In this document: piece after piece, positions 39,072 to 48,392 of the stretch
Numbering within the stretch: the stretch's first letter is position 1
How the letters are laid out: the number at the start of each line of letters is the position of its first letter
Source of the DNA: UBA7702 sp051866595
GTDB lineage: Bacteria; Bacillota; Dehalobacteriia; UBA7702
Assembly: GCA_051866595.1 (NCBI GenBank)
Contig: JBJDXI010000069.1
Location: 1 to 53,510 of the forward strand
Direction: 5' to 3'
Length of the DNA stretch: 53,510 nucleotides
Position numbers and translations under genes: made by a program
Notes under the pieces: generated by a model
What the model was told of the DNA's origin: nothing
The model's input: only the letters and a program-made list of their open reading frames with translations
Database searches by the model: none

Positions 39072-39532
39072 TCCGATTCCCCCTTTTTCCCTTTCATCGC
39101 GGACTTCATCCCTTTCAGCGCCGACTGCATTTCATTCATCTTGCCGATGAAATGATCGGTGCGGACAAGGGCCAACCCCTGTTCAACATCACCGAGGACG
39201 AGAAGATCGTCGCCGGGATGGAGATCAAAAATACGCCGGGCCTTCACCGGGATCACAATCTGCCCCTTTTCGCCGATAGTGACGGTGCCGAAGAGATATT
39301 TCCCTTTGGGCGGTACCGAGAGGCCCTCGGCCTCTCTGCCGTCAAAAGTCAGCAGCTCATCCACGGTGACATTATATAATTTCGCCAGCGCCACACAGTT
39401 TGAAATATCCGGCGTGGTCGTTCCGTTTTCCCATTTGGCCACAGCCTGACGGGAAACACCGATTTTCTCCGCCACATCTTCCTGAGAGAAGCCGTTGATT
39501 TTCCGCAAAGTCCACAAATTCTCACTTAGCAT
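39068..39532 (-). CDS. XRE-AbrB fusion regulator of the ABC exporter
   Basis: 154 residues: XRE helix-turn-helix at about 6-62 (GFSQEDVAEKIGVSRQAVAK), then an AbrB/SpoVT-like swapped-hairpin domain at about 78-125 (IGEKGQIVIPVKARRIFDLH). Two DNA-binding folds in one chain are less common than either alone. It overlaps the ABC gene by four bases, so it is almost certainly that operon's autoregulator. Start chosen at the ATG 9 nt after AAGGA. Confidence 0.9.
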   Translation of the reverse strand: MLSENLWTLRKINGFSQEDVAEKIGVSRQAVAKWENGTTTPDISNCVALAKLYNVTVDELLTFDGREAEGLSVPPKGKYLFGTVTIGEKGQIVIPVKARRIFDLHPGDDLLVLGDVEQGLALVRTDHFIGKMNEMQSALKGMKSAMKGKKGESE

Positions 39533-39673
39533 ACAAATCATTCCTTTCATACCTCTATTTTAAAAGGAAATGCCTCTGTTTTCAACCAACCGCCGCAACC
39601 ATTTCAGGTAAAAAATGTTATCTTTCGTTGCGTATCATTGCCGTGATTCTTTCTTTTTCGAAAAAAGGCCATT

Positions 39674-39702
39674 GGTTTACAAAGCGGATGAAATATGGTA
39701 TA
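39674..39702 (+). promoter_or_regulatory. Promoter of the DMT-GNAT operon
   Basis: TTTACA, 17 bases, TATATT, some 50 bases before the start codon. Confidence 0.65.
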
Positions 39703-39750
39703 TTAAGCTTTAACACGCACCCAAGCCGATGGGCTCACGGAGCAAACGAC

Positions 39751-40659
39751 ATGAATACCTTAAAAAAACAACATTCTTCTCTTTTTTATATCGGACTCAT
39801 CGTCATTCAGGGACTGATTTTCGGCATCGGCAATCCGCTGATCAAATTCGCTTATGAGAGCATTTCTCCCTTCTGGTGTCTGGCACTGCGGTTTACCGCG
39901 GCCACCCTTATATTCCTTCTGATCTGCGGAAAAACTGCCGTTCCCGAATTAAAGCGGAGCCGCGTAAAAGTATGGCTTCCCACATCCCTCTGCATGGCGT
40001 TGGCTTATATTACCTGTAATATCGCTCTGAATTTAACCACCGCCACCGGCGTAGGCTTTTTAATGTCTCTGGCGGTGGTTTTCACACCGCCCCTTGCCCG
40101 GCTGGTTCTCGGGCGGAAGATGCGCCGTTCCTTTTTGCCGGTGCTGATTTTCGCTGTGGCCGGTCTTTATCTGCTTTGTATGAACGGCGGAACCTTCCGT
40201 TTCGGCCCCGGAGAGCTGCTGGCGCTGATCTGTTCCTTTGGCATGGCCGGTTCGCTGGTATGGGGAGAGGATTGCCTTAATACTCTATCCCCCTCGGCGG
40301 TATCCCTGATCCAAACGGCGGTCACCGCCGCCGCCAGTATTCTCTGCGCCGTCATCCTGGAACCCTTTCCCGATCTCGGAGCGGTGGAACCCAAAGCATG
40401 GTGGATTATCCTTTATCTGATTATCCTCTGTTCCTGTCTCTGCTACATCCTGCAAAACATCGCTCTGGCCCATTTACCCTCGGCGGTGGTATCTCTCACT
40501 CAATGCCTGGAGCCGGTCTTCACCGCGGTATTCGCCATGATTCTTCTGGGTGAAAGCTTGTCCACTCTGGGTTTCGGCGGCGCTTTGCTGCTGATGATCT
40601 GCATCATTTACGGAAATTACACGGAAAATAAATATGAATCCAAGGAGGACACCCCATGA
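39751..40659 (+). CDS. EamA/DMT family transporter
   Basis: 302 residues with ten membrane helices in two EamA halves (GIGNPLIKFAYESISPFWCL; CLEPVFTAVFAMILLGESLS). It is likely a metabolite exporter. The ATG at 39751 follows GGAGC; longer in-frame starts upstream overlap the promoter. ATGA overlap with the next gene. Confidence 0.92.
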   Translation: MNTLKKQHSSLFYIGLIVIQGLIFGIGNPLIKFAYESISPFWCLALRFTAATLIFLLICGKTAVPELKRSRVKVWLPTSLCMALAYITCNIALNLTTATGVGFLMSLAVVFTPPLARLVLGRKMRRSFLPVLIFAVAGLYLLCMNGGTFRFGPGELLALICSFGMAGSLVWGEDCLNTLSPSAVSLIQTAVTAAASILCAVILEPFPDLGAVEPKAWWIILYLIILCSCLCYILQNIALAHLPSAVVSLTQCLEPVFTAVFAMILLGESLSTLGFGGALLLMICIIYGNYTENKYESKEDTP

Positions 40660-41102
40660 TCCGAAAAATCAACGAGAACGACCGAGACGCTTTTTTAGCC
40701 ATGACGGAAGATTTTTACAACTCCGACGCCGTTTACTACCGTATTCCCAAAGAGTACCGGGAACGCACTTTTGAAGAACTCATGCGTTCCGATGTTTATA
40801 CCGAAGGCTTCATTTTCGAAAAGGAAGGAAAAACCGCGGGCTACGCCCTGATCAGCAAATCCTTTTCCCAGGAAGCCGGCGGCCTCGTGGTGTGGCTGGA
40901 AGAGCTCATGATTCTGCCGGAATACCGCTCTCAGGGATTGAGCACAAAGTTCTTTCATTATCTGGAGGAGAACGTTCCCGCCGCCCGGTACCGTCTGGAA
41001 ACGGAGCCCGAAAACGAAGGCGCCGTCCGCCTCTATAAGCGCATGGGCTACGAATTCTGCCCCTATGTTCAATGGATCAAAAAAGGCAAAGACGCCGAAT
41101 AA
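40656..41102 (+). CDS. GNAT family N-acetyltransferase
   Basis: 148 residues; motif A is EELMILPEYRSQGLSTKFFH and the C-terminus has RLYKRMGYEF. Substrate unknown. Coupled to the DMT transporter by a four-base overlap, so a shared substrate is possible. Confidence 0.92.
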   Translation: MIRKINENDRDAFLAMTEDFYNSDAVYYRIPKEYRERTFEELMRSDVYTEGFIFEKEGKTAGYALISKSFSQEAGGLVVWLEELMILPEYRSQGLSTKFFHYLEENVPAARYRLETEPENEGAVRLYKRMGYEFCPYVQWIKKGKDAE

Positions 41103-41133
41103 AAAAATTCCCGTTCAACGGGAATTTTTTTTA
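41103..41133. terminator. Bidirectional terminator
   Basis: AAAAAAATTCCCGTT pairs with AACGGGAATTTTTTT between two convergent genes. Confidence 0.9.
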
Positions 41134-41136
41134 TGC

Positions 41137-41694
41137 TTACACGTTCAGTTTATCCAAAATTTTACAGTAGAGTTTTCGCATATGAGGTTCGGTATCATCC
41201 TTGCGAATCTCTGAAACGGCACGCCACATGACGCCGCTGTTTTCGTCGGCCTTCATCCGGAGAGCCGCGTTTTCATCCGCCTCAAAGAGATAAGTCACAT
41301 TCAGATGGACGTGAGGAGCCACATATTCGCCTTTGCGTACATGAGACTGAACGCCGATCAGCTCCAGAGAAACGGGATTTTCGGAAAGAGAACGGGCGGA
41401 GACAAGGCCGGTTTCCTCCTCCAGCTCCCGGCAGGCCACGGCAAAGAGATCGCCGCAACCGTCGGCGTGACCGCCCACCCAGCTCCAGGCGTTATAAATA
41501 TTATGGTGCACCATCAGCGCTTTGGTTCGTTCCGGATTCATCACCCAGGCCGAAGCCGTAAAATGAAGCAGCCGATTTTCCCGGGTCAGTAAATCCTCGT
41601 ATTCCAAGAAATAATGAAGCATCAGTTCACGGTCGACAGCCTCCTGGGAATTGCCGGGAACAAAGGCTTCGATGATTTCCTTCGCTTTTTTCAT
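41137..41694 (-). CDS. Nudix hydrolase
   Basis: 185 residues. The Nudix box reads GGHADGCGDLFAVACRELEE followed by ETGL; the REXXEE core is complete, while the usual first Glu is replaced as in the GGHADG subgroup. It hydrolyses a nucleoside-diphosphate-X compound; substrate unknown. It starts just after the channel gene stop, so the two may share a transcript. Confidence 0.92.
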   Translation of the reverse strand: MKKAKEIIEAFVPGNSQEAVDRELMLHYFLEYEDLLTRENRLLHFTASAWVMNPERTKALMVHHNIYNAWSWVGGHADGCGDLFAVACRELEEETGLVSARSLSENPVSLELIGVQSHVRKGEYVAPHVHLNVTYLFEADENAALRMKADENSGVMWRAVSEIRKDDTEPHMRKLYCKILDKLNV

Positions 41695-41697
41695 CGC

Positions 41698-42135
41698 TCA
41701 TTCCTCCGGACGGTTTTTCCCCGTCCGCATTTTCTTTATTTTTTCCGATAATTCCGCCAGTTCTTCCTTGGACAATTCCGGCAGGTGTTCCAGCTTTTCC
41801 ATGAAAACGGAAACCGTTTCCTCCTGATGGCGGCGGATAAACTCCGTATAGTAGCTGACCACCACACCGGGAATCATAGCCACCACGAGAATCCCCATGA
41901 GCGAGACGAGGATCGTCAGAATACGACCGAAAGGCGTTACGACACAGAGATCACCGAAACCGATGGTGGTGGCCGCCGCGTATAAGAACCAGAAGCCATC
42001 GCCGATGGTTTCAATCTGAGGTTCGATAAAACGCAGAATCAAGCCGACGGAAAAAAGAACCAGCAAAAACCACCAGAAGAAGCGAAGAACCTTCGTCGTG
42101 CGTAAAATAAAATACAGTCTTTTAAGCGCTTTCAT
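41698..42135 (-). CDS. Two-helix potassium channel
   Basis: 145 residues. Two membrane helices flank a pore loop with the filter AATTIGFGDLCVVTPFGR. The cytoplasmic C-terminus is short and charged, with no RCK domain. Start at the ATG 8 nt after GGAGG; it overlaps the end of the chloride channel gene by 14 bases. Likely a K+ channel that pairs electrically with the ClC protein. Confidence 0.9.
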   Translation of the reverse strand: MKALKRLYFILRTTKVLRFFWWFLLVLFSVGLILRFIEPQIETIGDGFWFLYAAATTIGFGDLCVVTPFGRILTILVSLMGILVVAMIPGVVVSYYTEFIRRHQEETVSVFMEKLEHLPELSKEELAELSEKIKKMRTGKNRPEE

Positions 42136-43363
42136 GGCGTTTTCCTCCAAAATCCGGGATCAGCGCCGCCAAAAATGAAGCGCCGATAAGATAGAGCAGG
42201 CAGTTTACGGGGAAGCAGAGCATCAACAGCATCGCCGCGGCAAAGGGCTTCCGCAAAATCGTCGTTACCACCGCCGCGCAGACCACGGCACAGCAGAAAA
42301 CGGGATCCACCGGCAGTACCGCCGCGGCGGCAAAGCCGGCGGCGACACCGGAAAAGATCGCGGGAAAGAAGTGACCGCCTCGCCAGCCACAACTGATGCA
42401 GATATTGGTCATCACCATTTTCACCGCCGCCGCCACAAAGAGAACCGCCGGCGTATAGAGGGCGTAATCCTCAATGAGTACATCCATCTGGGTTTCGCCG
42501 GAAAACATGGCCCAGGGAAAGAAAATCGCCGCCACGCCCACAGCGGCGCCGCAGAGAACCCCCAAAAGCACCCGCTTTTCCGCCAGAGGACGGGTCAGAC
42601 AGTGCAATCCTCTTTCCGTAAGTTTAAAGAGCCAGCCAAAAGCGACTCCCAGCAGCGTTAAGGGAACAATCCAGATCAGATCTTTCACTCCGGCGTCGGA
42701 GGGACCGAAACGGGGCAGTCCGCCGCCGCGGCCGAAAAGGTGTCCGAGAATCAGGAACAGCACCAGCGCACCGAAGATTCCGCAGAAGGTGGCGAAAATT
42801 TTAATGCCTTGGGGCAGTTTGACTTCCCGATCGGAATAAAGATCCTCCTCAATGGGCATGAGAAAGCCGAAAAAAGGCGAACCGAAAAGCACCGCCAACG
42901 TCGCGGAAATGCCGACGTCGGCCATTTCCGGCAGGATTTTCCGAGCGGTTTTCAGATGATCCCCGGCCCAATAACATAACCCCACAAAAATACCGGTGAG
43001 CCCCGCTTCGGGGCCGACGGCGCCGCCGAAGAGCAGCGGCAGAATCGCCGCAAGCAGCGTACGGGGCATATGATGATAATCGTAATATTTTTCCTTCTTC
43101 ACCGTGGCCATGACTTCCGACAACAAGGCGGGACAGGCACCCCATTTTTTTTGGAGCAGGCCAATGATAAGACCACCGATGATGCCGAGGCCCAAGGCAT
43201 AGAGCCACGACCACGGCGTGCCGTCAAAACAGCCGGGAATCCTGGACCAGAGCAGATCGATTCCCAAATCCATCACCCGCAGAAAGACCCAGAGAATACC
43301 GCCAATGACAGCGCCTAACGCTGCGGAGAAGAGGAACATGATAAAAATCTTTTTTGCTTTCAT
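42122..43363 (-). CDS. ClC family chloride channel/transporter
   Basis: 413 residues and about ten membrane helices. The anion-site segments are GGAVGPEAGLTG (for GREGP) and GGHFFPAIFSG (GxFxP). The gating-glutamate position appears as PEAG, which suggests an H+-coupled exchanger, but that needs an alignment. It overlaps the DUF2238-like gene by four bases and the K+ channel by 14. Confidence 0.92.
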   Translation of the reverse strand: MKAKKIFIMFLFSAALGAVIGGILWVFLRVMDLGIDLLWSRIPGCFDGTPWSWLYALGLGIIGGLIIGLLQKKWGACPALLSEVMATVKKEKYYDYHHMPRTLLAAILPLLFGGAVGPEAGLTGIFVGLCYWAGDHLKTARKILPEMADVGISATLAVLFGSPFFGFLMPIEEDLYSDREVKLPQGIKIFATFCGIFGALVLFLILGHLFGRGGGLPRFGPSDAGVKDLIWIVPLTLLGVAFGWLFKLTERGLHCLTRPLAEKRVLLGVLCGAAVGVAAIFFPWAMFSGETQMDVLIEDYALYTPAVLFVAAAVKMVMTNICISCGWRGGHFFPAIFSGVAAGFAAAAVLPVDPVFCCAVVCAAVVTTILRKPFAAAMLLMLCFPVNCLLYLIGASFLAALIPDFGGKRHESA

Positions 43364-44241
43364 TCTTTTTTCTGTTTTCGGGCAGACCGAATTTCTTCCT
43401 TTTTTAATTGAAGTTTTAATTTCTGCATTTCCAGATCGGCTTTGGCCGCTTCGATTTCCTCCTCGGTTTTCAGCTGAGGAATAAAGCTCTGGGCCACTTT
43501 GCCCCGGCCGCGGTTTTTGATATAGATGATGCCGATGGCGGAAAAGACCAGAGCGCCGAGGCAGTTTACCATGAGATCCTTCATCGTATCAAGGATACCC
43601 ACATCGAGATAACCGCCGTTCATCACATAGGAGACCTGTTCTCCGTTATCCATATAGTAGACCACGGTCTTTTGAATATCCGGTAAGCTGACCACCTCAT
43701 TTAGGCCGTTGGGATTCAACGCCACGGAATTCACGGCGCTGATAAAGAAATCCTTCTGCATATCGGAGCCGGTGAACTGATCCATGGAAAATTCAAAGAA
43801 CTCCCAGAGCACACCGATGGTCATGGAAAAGCAGAACGCCACAAAGGCCACGAAAATCGGAGACATACTGATATGTACCCGGGGGTCCTGATTGAGAATG
43901 TCAATCATACTGAAACCGATGGCCGCCATGAGGAAACCGTTGATGGTGTGAAGCATCGTGTCCCAATAAGGAAACAGCGTATAGAAACTGCGGATTTCCC
44001 CTAAAATCATGTGGGCGTAAATAAAGAGAAGGATCACCACTTCCAATGCCACAGGAATCCGCACATGAAACTTCCTGTCAACAATCTGGGGAATATTGAA
44101 CAGCAGCAGCGTCAGTACGCAGAGAAATACATTGTAATACTCATGATGAATAAACTGGGTAACGGCACCGATGACGACGAAAAACTGTAAAATGATATGA
44201 ACAATATCGCCCTGGCGGCCTTTAAGCTTTTCTTTCAGCAT
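43360..44241 (-). CDS. Integral membrane protein, DUF2238/YjdF-like
   Basis: 293 residues with six or seven membrane helices and a charged helical C-terminus. FPYWDTMLHTINGFLMAAIG and VLWEFFEFSMDQF match the DUF2238 (YjdF) pattern. Function unknown. It is the first of a membrane-protein operon with ClC, the K+ channel and possibly the Nudix gene. Confidence 0.75.
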   Translation of the reverse strand: MLKEKLKGRQGDIVHIILQFFVVIGAVTQFIHHEYYNVFLCVLTLLLFNIPQIVDRKFHVRIPVALEVVILLFIYAHMILGEIRSFYTLFPYWDTMLHTINGFLMAAIGFSMIDILNQDPRVHISMSPIFVAFVAFCFSMTIGVLWEFFEFSMDQFTGSDMQKDFFISAVNSVALNPNGLNEVVSLPDIQKTVVYYMDNGEQVSYVMNGGYLDVGILDTMKDLMVNCLGALVFSAIGIIYIKNRGRGKVAQSFIPQLKTEEEIEAAKADLEMQKLKLQLKKEEIRSARKQKKE

Positions 44242-44260
44242 AATTCCCTTCCTTTCCTTT

Positions 44261-44896
44261 TTATATCTTCCGAACGGGATGGCGGATCACCGTTTTAAGG
44301 TTTTCCGGCTTACAGCGGCGGGCGTCACTGAGATAGATTTCATGGTGATACCGGGTTTCTGAAATATCCACGGTATACCCCTGTTCTTTGGCGAAAGCTT
44401 CCATCAGAGCGATGGTGTCCGGTTCGTCATCGTAGGAACCAATGTGCATACACTGCACCGAAAGCCCCTCATGGTACGTGAGAAACTCCGCCTTGGAAAA
44501 ATCCGTCTTTTTCTTCCGGGAAGCCTCTTCCACCGCCCAACGGAAATCCTTTTCCGTCACGAAATCCGGCAGGCGGATCAGGGAAATCCACTGAAAATCC
44601 GCTTTGCGGCTGTAATCAATCCCCGTTATACCCTCCTGCCACCAGAATCCTTCCAGCGGCGGCACCACATAATCAAAATAGCCCTCGATGTGATGATCGC
44701 CTTTATCACTCATTTTGATGGTAAACGCGATACCGTAAAGAAGATTCATGGCCTTTTTATATTCGCCGTCTTCCTAATTGGGGTCGCCCTTTCCTCTCAC
44801 GGCAATAAAATTCATCGGCGGCACCTCCACAATGGAAGGTTTGTTTTTGGGCAGATAAAATTCTTTGTATTCTTTTTTATAATCAAATTTCGCCAT
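44261..44896 (-). pseudogene. GyrI-like small-molecule binding protein, broken by an amber codon
   Basis: From an ATG at 44896 with a good GGGAGG RBS the frame reads MAKFDYKKEYKEFYLPKNKP and on to FIAVRGKGDPN, where codon 41 is TAG (44774-44776). It then continues in the same frame as EDGEYKKAMNLLYGIAFTIK to a normal stop at 44261, a total of 211 sense codons, the usual length of this GyrI-like family. The remaining 162-residue part from ATG 44749 lacks the first strands and has no good RBS. A single GAG or CAG to TAG change explains it. It overlaps the GNAT stop by 14 bases. Sequencing error is the main alternative. Confidence 0.85.
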
Positions 44897-45395
44897 GATT
44901 TCCTCCCACTTGCAGTTCATAATTGACAATATCCAGATATTTCCCGAATTTCACGCCGACTTCGTGAAGAACGCCGCTGAAGGTAAAACCGAAGCGCTCG
45001 TGAAGCCGGACGCTGGCTTCATTTTCGCCGGTAATCACGGAAACCACCGTATGAACGGAATCATCTTCCCGGGCCAGCTTCAGAATGGCCGTCATCAGTT
45101 CAGCGGCAATACCCTGACGGCGGTATTCCGCCGCCACATAGAGGGAAAGCTCCACCGTCGTGCGGTAGGCTTCCTTTTCCCGGTAAGAGGAGAGCGAGGC
45201 GTAGCCCACGGCTTTTCCGTCTTTTTCCGCCACGATCAGGGGATGATTTTCAATATTGTGATGAGAAAACCATGTTTCCCATTGATCCATCGTTTTGGGA
45301 TGAAGGTCAAAGGTGGCCACACCGTTTTCCACTTCGTAATTATAAATATCCAAAAGAGATTGCAAATCTTTGATTTCCGCTTTACGAATCAACAT
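44883..45395 (-). CDS. GNAT acetyltransferase, phosphinothricin-acetyltransferase-like
   Basis: 170 residues. IYNYEVENGVATFDL, LYVAAEYRRQGIAAELM and HERFGFTFSGVLHEVGVKFG match the Pat/Bar-like subgroup, which acetylates the amino group of amino-acid analogues such as methionine sulfoximine. Start ATG is 6 nt after GAGG. In an operon with the alpha/beta hydrolase upstream and the GyrI-like pseudogene downstream. Confidence 0.9.
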   Translation of the reverse strand: MLIRKAEIKDLQSLLDIYNYEVENGVATFDLHPKTMDQWETWFSHHNIENHPLIVAEKDGKAVGYASLSSYREKEAYRTTVELSLYVAAEYRRQGIAAELMTAILKLAREDDSVHTVVSVITGENEASVRLHERFGFTFSGVLHEVGVKFGKYLDIVNYELQVGGNHGEI

Positions 45396-45403
45396 CTTTT
45401 TCC

Positions 45404-46093
45404 TCATTTCATTTCTTCCGCGAGAAAAACGTCCACCGCGGAGTTAAAGGCCGCCGGGCATTTCGAGGCGATAAAATGATCGCCTTCCAGAATTTCCAAC
45501 TTCGCGCCGCCGATGGCGGCGGCGATGCGCCGTGTATGGCGGTCTTTGATCATATCCTTCGTCCCGGCAATCACCAACACCGGCATGGACAGCTCTTTCA
45601 GCGAAGATTCCGAAATATGGGGCTCACAGACCATCAGGCCGAGAAGCTCCGCTTTGGCTTTGGCTTTTTCGCTCCGCTTTTTAAAAAGAGAGGCGAAATA
45701 ATAGCCGAGCACCACGGGAATCTGCACCCAGCCTTTCACCCCGGAGGGTTCCAGATTCGCGCCATTGAGAATCAGCCGCTCCACGAAAGAAGGATATTTC
45801 AGAGCGAAAAGCAAGGCGATATTGCCGCCGTCGGAAAACCCCAGCAGGTGCGCTTTTTCAATGCGGTGTTCCGTCATGAAATCGTGAAGGTCCTCAACAA
45901 ACCGGGTCAGCGTAAAGGGCACCTCTCCCCTGGGCGACTTACCGTGTCCCCGGGTATCCACGGCGATGACCCGGTATTTTGAGGCGAAAAAGGCCATCTG
46001 ATGCTGAAAATAGCCGCTGTCCTCCCCGTTTCCGTGAAGCAGGATCAAGGGAAAGCCCTCTCCCGCCTCCACATAATGAAGCGAAATATCCAT
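45404..46093 (-). CDS. Alpha/beta hydrolase
   Basis: 229 residues. Oxyanion segment LHGNGEDSGYF, nucleophile elbow LLGFSDGGNIA (Ser), acid in VIAGTKDMIKDRH and the late His in LEGDHFIASK form a full triad. No lid motif identifies the substrate. Start ATG follows GGAGG by 4 nt. First gene of the hydrolase-GNAT-GyrI group. Confidence 0.92.
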   Translation of the reverse strand: MDISLHYVEAGEGFPLILLHGNGEDSGYFQHQMAFFASKYRVIAVDTRGHGKSPRGEVPFTLTRFVEDLHDFMTEHRIEKAHLLGFSDGGNIALLFALKYPSFVERLILNGANLEPSGVKGWVQIPVVLGYYFASLFKKRSEKAKAKAELLGLMVCEPHISESSLKELSMPVLVIAGTKDMIKDRHTRRIAAAIGGAKLEILEGDHFIASKCPAAFNSAVDVFLAEEMK

Positions 46094-46109
46094 AGAGCCT
46101 CCAGATATA

Positions 46110-46148
46110 AGAAAAGGGCCGTACCCCAAGAAAGGTATCCGCCCTTAA
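46110..46148 (-). terminator. Terminator after the Fe-ADH gene
   Basis: AAGGGC..GGATACC pairs with GGTAC..GGCCCTT, followed by TTCTTAT on the minus strand. Confidence 0.75.
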
Positions 46149-46163
46149 CCGTTATTTCTCACG

Positions 46164-47309
46164 TCATTTTAATTCTTCACAATAAATACCCTCAATCAGC
46201 GCCGTCATTTCCGCCAAGGTGGGTTGAACGGCATTGGCGCCAAGGGTGGGATCGGCCATGGCCATTTCCGCCAGAGCCGGAATATCATTTACGGAGAGGC
46301 CGGCCTCCTTCAGCGTGGGAAGGGGCAGTTCTCCGATGAACCCGTACAGATAGCGGACGGTCCGGCCGCCGTCACGGTCTTCCAGACCGCAGGCTCTGCC
46401 GATTTCCGCGACACGGTCCGGGATGGCCCGGCGGTTGAAATCCAGAACATAAGGCATCACCATTCCCACGGCCTGGCCGTGAGGAATCCCACAGAAATTC
46501 TCAATGGAAAAACCGATGCTGTGCATCAACCCGAGACCGCTGTTGGAAAAAGCGTAGCCGGCCAGAGAAGCGGCCCAGCAGAGATCCGTCCGGGCAGAAA
46601 GATTTTCCGGTTCTTCCACCGCTGTTTTCAACGAGCGGTTGATCAGCGTCACCGCCTGAAGGGCCAGACCGTCAGAGAAGGGCTGATGATTGACGGCGCA
46701 GTAAGCCTCCATGGCATGGGTAAGAGCGTCCAGCCCCGTCGAAGCCGTAATTTCCGGCGGCAAGGCGGTCATCAGTTCCGGATCGCTGACGGCAAGACGG
46801 ACGAGGCAATGGTCGTCAATGGTGATGGATTTTGTATGATGCTCATGATCGGTCAGCACAAAAAAGCGGGTAACTTCCGCGCCGGTACCGGCGGTGGTGT
46901 TCACGGCAATCACCGGCACACCGGGGTAGAGCGAACGGTTGATCCCGATATAGCGGGAAACGGAGCCGCCGTTGGCCGCGGCCAGAGACGCCGCTTTGGC
47001 CGTATCCACCGGGGAACCGCCACCGACGGCGATCATAAAATCACAGGAATGAACTTTAAAGGCTTCCGCCGCGGCGTCAACCACGGAAACCGACGGATTG
47101 GAAATCACGCCGGTAAAGAAATCATATTTCAATCCGATACCGTCCAGCACGGCGGTGACGGCACGCATCACCGGAGAGGACGCCAGAAATTCATCGGTGA
47201 CGATAAGTCCATGGCTCAGATTTTCCTTATCTATAAAAGAAGCCAAGGCCTTCACGCTTCCCGGACCGACGGCAAAACGGCCCGGATAAAAAAGTTCGGT
47301 ATATTCCAT
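46164..47309 (-). CDS. Iron-containing alcohol dehydrogenase
   Basis: 381 residues. The NAD-binding segment is VGGGSPVDTAKAASL. Metal ligands are visible as the Asp of the NDD-like region, His in LDALTHAMEAY, and two His in LGLMHSIGFSIENFCGIPHG. It is a butanol/propanediol-type dehydrogenase family member; substrate unknown. Start ATG follows GGGAGAG by 5 nt. Confidence 0.93.
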   Translation of the reverse strand: MEYTELFYPGRFAVGPGSVKALASFIDKENLSHGLIVTDEFLASSPVMRAVTAVLDGIGLKYDFFTGVISNPSVSVVDAAAEAFKVHSCDFMIAVGGGSPVDTAKAASLAAANGGSVSRYIGINRSLYPGVPVIAVNTTAGTGAEVTRFFVLTDHEHHTKSITIDDHCLVRLAVSDPELMTALPPEITASTGLDALTHAMEAYCAVNHQPFSDGLALQAVTLINRSLKTAVEEPENLSARTDLCWAASLAGYAFSNSGLGLMHSIGFSIENFCGIPHGQAVGMVMPYVLDFNRRAIPDRVAEIGRACGLEDRDGGRTVRYLYGFIGELPLPTLKEAGLSVNDIPALAEMAMADPTLGANAVQPTLAEMTALIEGIYCEELK

Positions 47310-47357
47310 GATACTCTCCCAAATCATTTCAATGGCCCTATTATAGCATATCCGCTC

Positions 47358-47391
47358 AAAAAAAAGAAGATGCCAAAAGGCACCTTCTTTG
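47358..47391 (-). terminator. Hairpin between degV-like gene and Fe-ADH gene
   Basis: AAAGAAGGTGCC/GGCATCTTCTTT stem followed by TTTT on the minus strand, directly behind the DegV stop. Confidence 0.85.
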
Positions 47392-47399
47392 ATTTTTTG

Positions 47400-48263
47400 T
47401 TATTTCGAGGGGGTTTCCGTCACAAAAAGGATTCCCAGGGTTTTCGGCCCGCAGTGGCAGGAAATCGTGCAGCTGGCCGTAGAACGGTAAACGTGTTCAA
47501 AGGGAAGGACATCCAGAATGGCGCGCTCCACCTGATCCCGGAAGGAATCCTCCAGACCGCCGGAATCGGTAATGAAAATTTTATCGGTGCGGATATCGTC
47601 ATACTGGGCAAGTTTTTCTTTCACGTATTTCAGCACAACTTTTTCAAAGGCGCCGCGGTATTTTTTTCCCACGGTCATACTGCCGTCGTTGTTGTTCACC
47701 TCAATCCCCGGGCGGATATTCAGCAAGCTGGCGGAAAAGGCCGCCACCGAGGAACAGCGTCCGCCGGCGTGGAGAAATTCCAGTGTATCCACGACAAAAC
47801 TGCCGTGATAACAGCCGTGATGTTCATCAAAATAGGCCTTGATTTCCGCCGCCGTTTTTCCTGCTTTAATCATTTCACCGGCGTCCAACACCTGGAGTCC
47901 CACACCGCTGGAGAGATTGCGGCCGTCAATCACATGGACGTGTCCCAGCTCCATAGCGGCGTTTACACAGTTCTGATGGGAGCTGGAAAGGGCGCTGCCC
48001 AGATTGAAATGAACCACTTCATGTCCCTGTTCCACAAAGGGACGGAAATAATCCAGATATTCACCGGTATTGATGGCGGAGGTTTTCGGCAGCAGATGTT
48101 TATCATAATACACCTGATAAATATCTTCCGGAACAATGTCCACACCGTCCATATATTCCTGATTGTCCAGTAAAACGTGGAAAGGGATGGTACGGACATC
48201 ATATTTTTCACGCAGGGCATCATTTAAATCGCAGGTTCGGTCTGCGCTGAGGATTACGGCCAT
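47400..48263 (-). CDS. DegV family fatty-acid-binding protein
   Basis: 287 residues. LSADRTCDLNDAL, the LPKTSAINTGEYLDYF binding segment and GGRCSSVAAFSASLLNIRP match DegV/FakB proteins, which present fatty acids to the FakA kinase or act as lipid carriers. Cytoplasmic, monocistronic. Confidence 0.93.
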   Translation of the reverse strand: MAVILSADRTCDLNDALREKYDVRTIPFHVLLDNQEYMDGVDIVPEDIYQVYYDKHLLPKTSAINTGEYLDYFRPFVEQGHEVVHFNLGSALSSSHQNCVNAAMELGHVHVIDGRNLSSGVGLQVLDAGEMIKAGKTAAEIKAYFDEHHGCYHGSFVVDTLEFLHAGGRCSSVAAFSASLLNIRPGIEVNNNDGSMTVGKKYRGAFEKVVLKYVKEKLAQYDDIRTDKIFITDSGGLEDSFRDQVERAILDVLPFEHVYRSTASCTISCHCGPKTLGILFVTETPSK

Positions 48264-48392
48264 ATAAAAAAACCTCGCTTTACAAAATATACTTTCCCTG
48301 TATTTTATTGTAAAAGTATATCACAAGAATCTTAAAAATAAAAGAAAAGATTGCAAAACACAAAAAAGATATTTCAGAAAACACTCTGTATA

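Noticed and set aside
46224..48173. Plus-strand open frame of 649 codons
   Set aside because: It runs antisense through two well-recognised genes (Fe-ADH and DegV) and their intergenic terminator; it arises from codon bias in those genes.
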